Positions 8,929-15,468 of a stretch of 24,767 nucleotides of DNA are shown here, piece by piece; position 1 is the stretch's first letter, and every line of letters starts with the position of its first letter. Below the pieces are notes generated by a model. The model ran no database searches. It had not been told where the DNA came from and was given only the letters and a program-made list of their open reading frames with translations. This DNA is from an uncultured bacterium (GTDB lineage Bacteria; Patescibacteriota; Dojkabacteria; CALFHW01), in NCBI GenBank assembly GCA_937876695.1, contig CALFHW010000141.1:1-24767 (forward strand), read 5' to 3'. Made by a program: the position numbers and the translations under genes.

Positions 8929-9558
8929 ATGCTACCAAAATCCCTCACCCAGCTCGCAGATAGATTCTCCGCTCTCCCTGGTATTGGTCCTAAGTCAGCT
9001 TTAAGGCTGGCTGTATACTGCCTTTCGCTAGAGGATAAAGCCCTACACGAGTTCTCCAGATCCTTGGATACCATCAAATCCGAAGTGAAGTACTGCCAAA
9101 CTTGCGGTAACTTTAGCGAGGAATTAGATTGCAACTACTGCATAGCAGCAGATAGGTCAGATAACCAGATTTTAGTAGTAGAGAGCTCGCTGGACGTGTC
9201 GGTGTTTATTCCTACAGATTACAAAGGCAAATTCCATGTACTTGGGGGACTGATTTCCCCGCTTACGGGTGTAGGGCCAGATAAGCTCAACATTGCTAAG
9301 CTAATTTCTAGGGTTCAGGGGCAAAAAGAGGTCGAAGTTATCTTGGCTTGTCCGACCTCCCTCGAAGGTGAGGCTACTGCAGTTTTTATCTCACAAAAAC
9401 TTACACAACTTACGCAAGATAATGCGCCAGGGTCCGATAACACTAAGCTTAAACTCAAGATTACTCGTCTCGGTACAGGGATGCCTAGTAACTCAACTCT
9501 CGAGTATCAAGACTCCAGAACTTTAGGTTTTTCACTCCAAAATAGGACCGAGTTGTAA
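8929..9558 (+). CDS. recR: Recombination protein RecR
   Basis: Part of the RecFOR system, which loads RecA onto gapped single-stranded DNA. At 209 residues it is of near-typical length. It has the helix-hairpin-helix FSALPGIGPKSALRLA (13-28), the zinc finger C56, C59, C68 and C71, and a TOPRIM domain (ILVVESSLDVSVF, then FHVLGGLISPLTGVGPDKL). The family's C-terminal signatures follow: ACPTSLEGEATA and TRLGTGMPSNSTLEYQDS. The usual VVEE of the TOPRIM motif reads VVES, a small deviation. The ATG at 8929 is supported by AAAGG eight bases upstream, one of the few plausible Shine-Dalgarno sites here; no -10 box lies at the usual distance, so it is probably read from the ybaB promoter. Confidence 0.95.
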   Translation: MLPKSLTQLADRFSALPGIGPKSALRLAVYCLSLEDKALHEFSRSLDTIKSEVKYCQTCGNFSEELDCNYCIAADRSDNQILVVESSLDVSVFIPTDYKGKFHVLGGLISPLTGVGPDKLNIAKLISRVQGQKEVEVILACPTSLEGEATAVFISQKLTQLTQDNAPGSDNTKLKLKITRLGTGMPSNSTLEYQDSRTLGFSLQNRTEL

Positions 9559-9648
9559 TTCCTGCGAAAAATTACATCAATTCTACCCACCAAGAAGTAC
9601 TAACAATACTCGATATGTTATATTAATCATTAAACAACTGCATACAAA

Positions 9649-9682
9649 GTTAATTCTCATGTTATAGCGTAACATAATTAAC
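9649..9682. repeat. Nested inverted repeat ATGTTA-tagcg-TAACAT
   Basis: Perfect 6-base arms at 9659-9664 and 9670-9675 with a 5-base loop. Outer arms GTTAAT (9649) and ATTAAC (9677) also match, with an asymmetric interior. No T-run follows. It could be an operator or an RNA hairpin. Confidence 0.45.
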
Positions 9683-9746
9683 TCTGCTTGCTTATTTACA
9701 ATTTACAATTATCACCCAGTCAGTATTCCGCTAACAGAGAATTTGC

Positions 9747-9784
9747 GAGGATTTTGCTGACTAATCCTCTAATCTTTTAGTCAG
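9747..9784 (+). other. Two interlocking stems, possible H-type pseudoknot
   Basis: Stem 1 pairs GAGGATT (9747-9753) with AATCCTC (9763-9769). Stem 2 pairs CTGACTAA (9757-9764) with TTAGTCAG (9777-9784), and its left arm lies in the loop of stem 1. If stem 2 is trimmed to six pairs, both fit together as an H-type pseudoknot with loops of three, zero and nine bases. Otherwise they are alternatives, as in a switch. Known riboswitches use this topology, but I recognise no known consensus; the A-rich tail expected of preQ1-I is absent. Confidence 0.4.
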
Positions 9785-9885
9785 GAATTGGTACAAACCA
9801 AAACATATCCACACACTTTGCGTAACAACCCTGTCGCAATAAAAAGAAAAATTGGTGTGGGACTACGAAACTTGGTAAACTATAA

Positions 9886-9901
9886 ATGAGTAACGACTCA
9901 T
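9886..9901. repeat. Perfect inverted repeat ATGAGT-aacg-ACTCAT
   Basis: Six-base arms around a four-base centre, flanked by TATAAAT on both sides (9881-9887 and 9901-9907), 26 bases before the GTG of the RNase gene. It may be an operator next to that gene's promoter, or a hairpin in a longer leader. Confidence 0.45.
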
Positions 9902-9914
9902 ATAAATAAGCTTT

Positions 9915-9920
9915 TATCAT
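9915..9920 (+). promoter_or_regulatory. Possible -10 box TATCAT before the GTG at 9928
   Basis: Five of six match to TATAAT, seven bases before the start codon, in line with the leaderless spacing seen elsewhere. No TGn or -35 is seen, so support is weaker than for other genes. Confidence 0.35.
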
Positions 9921-9927
9921 ATCAATC

Positions 9928-11319
9928 GTGGCTGATGTTAAATTTAGTTTAACTTTTTTAGGTGCTGCAGAAACCGTCACTGGTTCGTCATATCTACTCA
10001 AAATTTTGGAGGGGGAGGAAGTGGTCTCCACAATTATGGTGGACCATGGAATGTTCCAAGGTCCTGACGTGGAAGAGCGCAATCATTTCGATTATGACTT
10101 CGACCCCAGCGAGATTGACTACTTATTCCTCACTCATGCGCATGTAGACCACTGCGGCCTCATCCCTAAACTCGTAAGGCATGGTTTTAGTGGTCAGATC
10201 CTAACTACAAGAGTTACTGCAGACATCTTGCAGCTGATCCTACTTGACTCAGCCAAGATCCAGCTCCGCAATAGCCAGGAGGATGGAAGTGAGATTATCT
10301 ATAGCGAAGATGATGTTTGGCAGACAATGGACCAGGTCAGTGACATTTCTTTTGGCGAGCAGTACGAAATTGAACTTCCAGAAGGTAGGTCTATTAAGTT
10401 CCAGGCATATAGAGCGGGCCATGTAATTAGCGCAGCCAGTTTCTACTTCGAGTACCAAGGTAAATCAATCGTCTTCTCAGGCGACATAGGTAGGCACACA
10501 CAGGAGCTAATTTACAACTTTGATCCTATAAGACGCGCTGCTGACGTAGTTGTAATGGAGTCGTTGTATGGGGGCAAGTATCATGACGATAAAACTGCAC
10601 TTTTGAGCAAGTTTGCAGTTGAAATCAAGAAGACAATTTCACGAGACGGTAATGTTATAATTCCCGCCTTCGCAATGCAAAGGACTCAGGAAATGCTGTT
10701 TACACTCAGCTACTTAATAAAGACAGGCCAATTACCCAAAGATACACAGATAATTCTCGACAGCCCACTAGCTCAAAAAATGAATCAAGTATACACAGAT
10801 AGTACAACCGAAATATCAAAAGAGAAACTTAAGCCGTTTACTGACATCAAGAGTGCTATGTATCCCCGAAATTTGGCTATTATCAAGAAGGGCAACAGTA
10901 TCAACAAGATTTCGAAGAAGAAGGGCGTAATTATCCTGACCGGCGGAGGCATGATTAATGGCGGTAAGGTTCTCGGCTACATGAAGGCTATGTCTGGCAA
11001 CCCTAGGAATTTACTAGCGATAGTTGGCTTCCAAGCTGAAGGGACTTTGGGCAGAGAAATAATAGAAGGAGCTGATACGATATTGATCGATGATGTGAAA
11101 TGCCGAATTGCACTTGAGGTCAAGCAATTTAATGGCTTTTCTGCACACGGTGATCATGATGACTTGCTAAATTGGTTAAATACAATTGAACGAAAGCAGA
11201 ATTCTAAAGTATTCTTGGTGCATGCAGAGGTAGAGCAGTCGTCTGCATTCAAGAGCTCACTAGATCAGCTGGGTTTTAATAGTGAGATAGCTAAGAACAA
11301 ACAGACCGTTTTGATATAA
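9928..11319 (+). CDS. Beta-CASP metallo-beta-lactamase-fold RNase (YSH1/CPSF-like)
   Basis: 463 residues. The metallo-beta-lactamase fold is shown by the start FLGAAETVTGSSYLL, the zinc motif HAHVDH at 70-75, and SGDIG. The beta-CASP insertion is recognisable from VIIPAFAMQRTQEM and ILTGGGMINGGKVLGYM, and the C-terminal zinc-ligand motif from FSAHGDHDDL. Proteins of this group cleave RNA; this layout is that of the COG1236 type rather than RNase J, which carries a longer C-terminus. All ligands look intact, so it should be active. It starts with GTG: the protein begins right at the first beta strand, no in-frame ATG lies just upstream, and TATCAT is seven bases away. It stands alone between two long gaps. 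The exact RNA substrate cannot be read from sequence. Confidence 0.92.
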   Translation: MADVKFSLTFLGAAETVTGSSYLLKILEGEEVVSTIMVDHGMFQGPDVEERNHFDYDFDPSEIDYLFLTHAHVDHCGLIPKLVRHGFSGQILTTRVTADILQLILLDSAKIQLRNSQEDGSEIIYSEDDVWQTMDQVSDISFGEQYEIELPEGRSIKFQAYRAGHVISAASFYFEYQGKSIVFSGDIGRHTQELIYNFDPIRRAADVVVMESLYGGKYHDDKTALLSKFAVEIKKTISRDGNVIIPAFAMQRTQEMLFTLSYLIKTGQLPKDTQIILDSPLAQKMNQVYTDSTTEISKEKLKPFTDIKSAMYPRNLAIIKKGNSINKISKKKGVIILTGGGMINGGKVLGYMKAMSGNPRNLLAIVGFQAEGTLGREIIEGADTILIDDVKCRIALEVKQFNGFSAHGDHDDLLNWLNTIERKQNSKVFLVHAEVEQSSAFKSSLDQLGFNSEIAKNKQTVLI

Positions 11320-11677
11320 CCGATAGTTTTTAGCTAGTTTCTAAACTCGATTTTAAAACAGTTTGGGGATACCTGGATTTAGATTGAATAGATAGATAGT
11401 TATTTGGGGTGAACTACCGAATATGTTATCCCATCATATTACTGAATCTGTCTGTTATAAGTATTATTTGAAGCAATGTGTACCTAAATTGAACAGATTT
11501 ATTAGAAGTGCTGGCAGGGAATTGTTTGTGCTGCTATGCTGTTAGCAACAGAATGCTACGGTGATAGATAGTGAGTCTATTATAAATTTAGACATTGTGC
11601 TATTAATTTAGTGGACTATCCAACATTTATTAGCTATAATCTGTACCTGAGGGAGATAATATTATTGTTTTAAACAA
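11320..11677 (+). other. AT-rich gap before rpsF
   Basis: 358 bases between the RNase gene and rpsF. It contains a tandem ATAG microsatellite near 11385-11400, a short stem CTGTT/AACAG near 11538-11550, GTCTA/TAGAC around an AT core near 11574-11594, and the rpsF promoter at its end. A 40-codon open frame (11423-11545) has no support. Autoregulatory leaders bound by the S6:S18 complex are known before rpsF, but I could not find the conserved CCG bulge here. Confidence 0.6.
11612..11640 (+). promoter_or_regulatory. rpsF promoter (TGGACT-N17-TATAAT)
   Basis: TATAAT at 11635-11640 with TGGACT (four of six to TTGACA) 17 bases upstream. It lies 37 bases from the ATG, giving a leader of about 31 bases. 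This is one of few genes here with a predicted leader. GGGAG at 11651 is 22 bases from the ATG, too far for a normal Shine-Dalgarno. Confidence 0.55.
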
Positions 11678-11959
11678 ATGAGTAAGTACGAAGTAATGGT
11701 AATAATCAAGGCGCTTTTGTCAGAAGAGGAGAGATTAGCTGCACAAAAGAGGATTCAGAATACATTAGAGAAGTTAGAAGGTAAGATTTTAAGCACTGAT
11801 GTATGGGGAAAGAGGCACTTGGCTTATGAAATCGATAAGCAGAAGGAAGGTTACTATGTAATTTATCAGATTGAAATGCCATCAGCAGGTGTTAAAAAGA
11901 TGGAAGAAGTGATGAATTTGGACAAAGAGATCTTAAGGTTTTTAGTTACTAAGAAGTAA
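11678..11959 (+). CDS. rpsF: Small ribosomal subunit protein bS6
   Basis: 93 residues. It starts MSKYEVMVIIKALLSEEE, the family's first beta strand, and contains TDVWGKRHLAYEIDKQKEGYYVIYQIE, matching the conserved W-G-kR-lAY-I-k-GyYv pattern (shown in the sequence as separate segments). bS6 sits on the platform of the 30S subunit and binds with bS18. The next gene is rpsR, as expected, but the ssb gene that often lies between them in other bacteria is absent. It has its own promoter with a short leader, while rpsR has a further -10-like box. No upstream in-frame start is possible because of a TAA at 11657. Confidence 0.95.
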   Translation: MSKYEVMVIIKALLSEEERLAAQKRIQNTLEKLEGKILSTDVWGKRHLAYEIDKQKEGYYVIYQIEMPSAGVKKMEEVMNLDKEILRFLVTKK

Positions 11960-11975
11960 TTCGATTTAATTAATT

Positions 11976-11981
11976 TATATT
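11976..11981 (+). promoter_or_regulatory. Possible -10 box TATATT before rpsR
   Basis: Five of six match, seven bases before the ATG at 11989, in the 29-base rpsF-rpsR spacer. It may allow extra leaderless rpsR mRNA; the AT-rich spacer makes a chance match possible. Confidence 0.3.
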
Positions 11982-11988
11982 TTTGACC

Positions 11989-12231
11989 ATGGCATTAAAG
12001 AAGAAGAAGATGAAAAGAAGACAGATTCCTACGAATCTGACTAGTCCTTTCAAGAATCCATCCGAGATTGACTACAAGGACGTCTATACTCTTAAGAAAT
12101 TCATCACTACTAGAGGTAGGATTTTCGAATCCACCAAGACAGGTATGCAAACTGATTGCCAAAGAAAGCTTGCAAAAGAGATCAAAAAGGCTAGATACAT
12201 GGCTTTGATCCCTTTTAACGAATACGCCTAG
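11989..12231 (+). CDS. rpsR: Small ribosomal subunit protein bS18
   Basis: 80 residues from the ATG at 11989; a TTG six bases earlier is in frame but the ATG gives the normal family start MALKKKKMKRR and fits the nearby TATATT. The core IDYKDVYTLKKFITTRGRI, then QRKLAKEIKKARYMALIPF, is unmistakable bS18. It binds 16S rRNA together with bS6. The usual R-R-x-TG segment reads ESTKTGMQ, a mild variant. The one cysteine (near residue 58) is not part of a zinc site. It ends with TAG five bases before the next gene, so the 650-residue protein downstream is probably on the same mRNA. Confidence 0.95.
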   Translation: MALKKKKMKRRQIPTNLTSPFKNPSEIDYKDVYTLKKFITTRGRIFESTKTGMQTDCQRKLAKEIKKARYMALIPFNEYA

Positions 12232-12236
12232 ACTAC

Positions 12237-14189
12237 ATGAACTTAAAATCTGCCCCACAAGATAAGCTGTTCATTTGGAACCGCAGCAATGTCTTGCAGT
12301 TGAAGGATACTGACACCGGTATCTACCCTGAGTCCCGTTACCACTATCGTGGCAGATCACCTCTTTCAGTTATTGACTACTTAGCTGCCCATCTTGGAAA
12401 GACAGAGGGGCTATCCAAGGCTGATATACTTCAAAATTCTATTACTATTCACGATTTCTATAGCCAAGATTTCCCTATTACCGGGGTGGAAGTGGAAGTT
12501 GACGGAGATGTTTATGTTTCACTATTGAGAAAATGGGATGTGGAGCAGCTGGCAGTGGTCGACATTGATAGCCCAGGGCAATATTGTTTGCAAGTCTACG
12601 ACTTAGCAGGAGGGCTTAGAGAGTTGCAATCTCAGGAGGTTGATAATAACTTTTTTACCCATAATGCAGGTAAACTGCTCGCAGAGGTTGGCTTAGAAAG
12701 CAAATTTAGACAGCTAAAGCTATCCCCGGAAAAGAAAACGGCCTGGCTGCTTACAGGAGAGCTAGCTTACTTTATGAAATCTGAGGTATTAAAGACTTTT
12801 TTGAATTTATTTACCCAGATAGGCGCGAGTTTACCACTACTTAACTATTGCTACTACGATAAATACCAGCTGTTGAACACAGCTAGGCATGCGAAACTGT
12901 CTGTAGAAGGGTATTTAGAAGAAGCTGGTATAAGCGCTTTGAATTCGCAGCTAATTGCTGCTAAGAGTTCTGGAGGTATTTCTCTTCATACAGTCGGAAG
13001 CACAGAATCAGTATTAGCAATCAACAGCACTAAAAGACCTCAATTACATAGGATCGAATCTCCTGTCAATATTATGGGGATCTCTGGCTTGCAGGTGAGT
13101 ACTGGCTACTTATGGACAACTGGGAGCTCATCTAATTCGAAACGAGGAGCGGTAGAGGCATCAGATGACATTTGGCAAGACAAACGTGTCTCTGCTAATC
13201 ATGACTCATCAGCCACCTCTGTAAAGGATATCGAGCTGGATTACAGCGCGATAGTATTGAAACCTTGGAAACTTCCTTTTTCTAAAACCGAACAGGACCG
13301 TAAGATCTTGCAGAAAAACTTTAAAAGCAAGGCTATCATTTTCTTGGATAGAGTTAAAAAGCAAGACCTGAATGTCGTTCAAGGGCAAAAGGTTATACAA
13401 GGGGAACAATTGAATCAGAAAACTGCGGTCAGTCTTTTGTTTGAGACCAAGGCATATGAGGCTCCTATATCTGGTGTGGTAGATTTGAGGGATTTCGACA
13501 AAGGGATTATTCAGATAATTTCTGACAAGACCCAGCTGGAGGACTTTCATTGGGCTAGCAGCGCAACTAGAAATCCATCGAATATCTACCATATCGAAAC
13601 CATCTCGCTGCCATTGACCTCAGCTACAGGGCTTTCTAGCTGGGGTAGGGTTTTGTTAGCTGAAACAAAGCAAGAGGCAGCCGCTTTTGCAGCAAAGGCA
13701 AGCAGGTCCATCATCGTGTGTGACTTTATTCTGTCAGTAAAGGATAGGGATGATTTGTATCAGGCAGGGGCAACTGTAGTCATTTCAGTGTATGCTAGTG
13801 ACAAACTGCTAAGCCTCGGGATCTCACGTGATTATAGAGGTATGGGCGGTTTTGGCAGCACTGGATTCACACTGCCAAAAAAATACAGGAAATACCTCAA
13901 TGCTGCGCAAATAAGCCACGGTTATTTTAATGCAGCCTCTCGCGAGCTTTATCTGTCTTCAGTATCCTCAGTTGGAAATGGTAAGTCTAAATTTGCTATG
14001 TCCGAAAATACTGCCAATAGCATTAAAGTGAGAATGATTAGCAAAGGCGATACCGTCTTGCTAATTAACTGCGATTATCCTTTCCAGGAAGCGAAAGTCC
14101 AATCTGTTGATGACGGTGAAATTAGAGTGAAACTGCATTCCTCAGGTAAACTAATCGCACTTGGCCAGGAGCATTTATTCTTGCTATAG
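12237..14189 (+). CDS. Large soluble protein of unknown function with barrel-sandwich and KOW-like parts
   Basis: 650 residues, no signal peptide or membrane helix. I do not recognise the whole protein. Residues about 372-431 (RVKKQDLNVVQGQKVIQGEQ ... YEAPISGVVDLRD ... GIIQI) have the rhythm of a barrel-sandwich hybrid (lipoyl/RnfC-like) domain but no modifiable lysine at the hairpin. Residues about 595-650 (VRMISKGDTVLLIN ... VQSVDDGEIRVKL ... HLFLL) resemble a KOW or SH3-like barrel. The N-terminal half contains VVDIDSPGQYCL, which loosely recalls the phosphate loop of actin-like ATPases; a diverged MutL (glutamate-mutase-accessory)-like protein is a weak alternative. It follows rpsR by five bases with no -10 box or Shine-Dalgarno, so it is co-expressed with ribosomal proteins. 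A ribosome or RNA role is a guess from context. Confidence 0.7.
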   Translation: MNLKSAPQDKLFIWNRSNVLQLKDTDTGIYPESRYHYRGRSPLSVIDYLAAHLGKTEGLSKADILQNSITIHDFYSQDFPITGVEVEVDGDVYVSLLRKWDVEQLAVVDIDSPGQYCLQVYDLAGGLRELQSQEVDNNFFTHNAGKLLAEVGLESKFRQLKLSPEKKTAWLLTGELAYFMKSEVLKTFLNLFTQIGASLPLLNYCYYDKYQLLNTARHAKLSVEGYLEEAGISALNSQLIAAKSSGGISLHTVGSTESVLAINSTKRPQLHRIESPVNIMGISGLQVSTGYLWTTGSSSNSKRGAVEASDDIWQDKRVSANHDSSATSVKDIELDYSAIVLKPWKLPFSKTEQDRKILQKNFKSKAIIFLDRVKKQDLNVVQGQKVIQGEQLNQKTAVSLLFETKAYEAPISGVVDLRDFDKGIIQIISDKTQLEDFHWASSATRNPSNIYHIETISLPLTSATGLSSWGRVLLAETKQEAAAFAAKASRSIIVCDFILSVKDRDDLYQAGATVVISVYASDKLLSLGISRDYRGMGGFGSTGFTLPKKYRKYLNAAQISHGYFNAASRELYLSSVSSVGNGKSKFAMSENTANSIKVRMISKGDTVLLINCDYPFQEAKVQSVDDGEIRVKLHSSGKLIALGQEHLFLL

Positions 14190-14190
14190 T
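14182..14190 (+). promoter_or_regulatory. Extended -10 promoter TGCTATAGT for the protease pair
   Basis: TGC plus TATAGT (five of six), formed by the last codons and TAG stop of the preceding gene, eight bases before the ATG at 14199. It would separate protease expression from the ribosomal-protein operon. Confidence 0.5.
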
Positions 14191-14198
14191 GAGAAGTT

Positions 14199-15467
14199 AT
14201 GGAATCTACATCAACTCTTAAGCACTACAACAATGCCTCGGCAGTAAGTCCTGTGAGGATACTACTTGTGACAGCGGTTCTGCTCAGTGTATTCCTAGGT
14301 GGTTTTGCCGTATCTAGATTAACACTTCCGGCTAGCGCGGGTAGTCAAAATAGAGCGGATGCAGCCTCCGCTATTGCTGCCTCAGACTTGACAAGCAGCG
14401 AGCTAAACTTCTTAATTGAACTTCACGGTTATCTTAAACAGAGTTATATCGATCAGAAGTTGCCATCTGGCCAAGAATTTGTAGCTGCAGCAGCTAAAGG
14501 AATGCTAGAGGCATTGGGAGATAGATACACCTCTTATTATACTCAAAAAGAGTGGACAGATTTACAAGATAGTAATGCCGGCAAGTTTGAGGGAATCGGC
14601 ATCAAGTTGATTGCAGGTGAAGAATTCGTCCAAATAGAGACACCTATTGTAGGCTCGCCGGCTGTGGCTGCGGGATTACAGGCTTTAGACAGGATTATCG
14701 AAGTCGACGGTCAGTCTGTCAGAGGAAAAAGTATTACCGAAGTAGCCAGTGTCATCAGAGGTGAGGAAGGTACAAAGGTAAAGCTGAAGGTGTTTAGACC
14801 AAGTAGTAACAGTGAGTTAAGTTTCGAGGTAACTAGACAGCAGATCAGAGTGAAGAGCATTGAGCTCAAAAAGACAGCTAACAAGGGCTCTCAGCTAATT
14901 TTGAGTAGATTTACTGAACAGGATATGTCTGAATTCCGTTCGCTCTGGGATGGGGCAGTCACTGAGATTATTTCAGATAATTCAGACTATGTAATACTCG
15001 ATCTTCGCAACAACACCGGTGGTTGGGTGAGCGCAGCTAGATACGTATTAGAGGAATTTTTGCCAGCAGGACAAGTGATACTTCGCGAAGTAGACCGCAG
15101 CGGCAATGAGATCGAAATAAAGACAGCTAGAGCAGGCAGACTGCAAGACAAAAAGTTAATTGTACTCGTAAATGCTGGCAGTGCCTCGGCATCAGAAATA
15201 GTGGCAGGTGCGTTGCAAGACCTAGGGCGCGCGCAGTTAATCGGCACAGCGACACTAGGTAAAGGCGTTGAGCAAATTGTCCAGAATACTAGTGATGGTG
15301 GCGCGCTATTTATTGTTTATAAACAGTGGTTGACTCCCAAAGGCAAAAACCTATCAGATGGTGATGCATTGCAGCCTGATAAAGTGGTAGAATTTGATCA
15401 ACAGGCTGCCAAGATTGGTAAAGATAACCAGCTCGAAGCAGCAGTTAACTTATTAACAGCGAAATAG
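14199..15467 (+). CDS. Membrane-anchored S41 family C-terminal processing protease (CtpA-like)
   Basis: 422 residues. One N-terminal membrane anchor (about 20-38) places the rest outside. A short helical region with EALGDRYTSYYT is followed by a PDZ domain (about 130-214: FEGIGIKLIAG, then AGLQALDRIIEVDGQSV). The S41 catalytic core has the nucleophile in GSASASEIVAGAL (S330) and the general base lysine in TLGKGVEQ (K355), 25 residues apart as in B. subtilis CtpB, so it should be active. The family trims C-termini of exported or membrane proteins. It is directly followed by an HtrA-like protease with one base between genes, indicating a shared envelope quality-control operon. ATG at 14199 has an extended -10 eight bases upstream. 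Confidence 0.94.
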   Translation: MESTSTLKHYNNASAVSPVRILLVTAVLLSVFLGGFAVSRLTLPASAGSQNRADAASAIAASDLTSSELNFLIELHGYLKQSYIDQKLPSGQEFVAAAAKGMLEALGDRYTSYYTQKEWTDLQDSNAGKFEGIGIKLIAGEEFVQIETPIVGSPAVAAGLQALDRIIEVDGQSVRGKSITEVASVIRGEEGTKVKLKVFRPSSNSELSFEVTRQQIRVKSIELKKTANKGSQLILSRFTEQDMSEFRSLWDGAVTEIISDNSDYVILDLRNNTGGWVSAARYVLEEFLPAGQVILREVDRSGNEIEIKTARAGRLQDKKLIVLVNAGSASASEIVAGALQDLGRAQLIGTATLGKGVEQIVQNTSDGGALFIVYKQWLTPKGKNLSDGDALQPDKVVEFDQQAAKIGKDNQLEAAVNLLTAK

Positions 15468-15468
15468 C

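Larger units (their letters stand above)
9559..9927 (+). other. AT-rich intergenic region with several inverted repeats
   Basis: 369 bases with no convincing gene: all frames are broken by stops and the longest minus-strand reading frame runs into the next gene as a shadow. It holds three separate structured elements (9649-9682, 9747-9784, 9886-9901), a tandem TTTACAA pair near 9696-9708, and two copies of TATAAAT (9881 and 9901). There is no T-run after any hairpin, so none is a clear intrinsic terminator. It could be the leader of the RNase gene, a 3' region of recR, or a small RNA. Confidence 0.7.

Noticed and set aside
9757..9784. Intrinsic terminator after recR.
   Set aside because: The stem has no following T-run and is only moderately GC-rich.
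9747..9784. preQ1-I riboswitch.
   Set aside because: GAGG/CCTC stem and pseudoknot topology are similar, but the conserved loop and the A-rich tail are absent, and the downstream gene is not for queuosine.
9777..10082. Minus-strand open frame of 101 codons across the gap and the RNase start.
   Set aside because: Half of it is a shadow of the well-supported RNase gene, and the protein has no family-like features.
11423..11545. A 40-codon ATG open frame in the gap before rpsF (starts MLSHHITESVCYKYY).
   Set aside because: No promoter box at the spacing used here, cysteine- and tyrosine-rich composition unlike neighbours, and a length expected by chance in a 358-base gap.
11320..11677. S6:S18 autoregulatory leader of rpsF.
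   Set aside because: The predicted leader after the TATAAT is about 31 bases and lacks the CCG bulge structure; upstream ACCG and ACGG elements do not form the motif convincingly.
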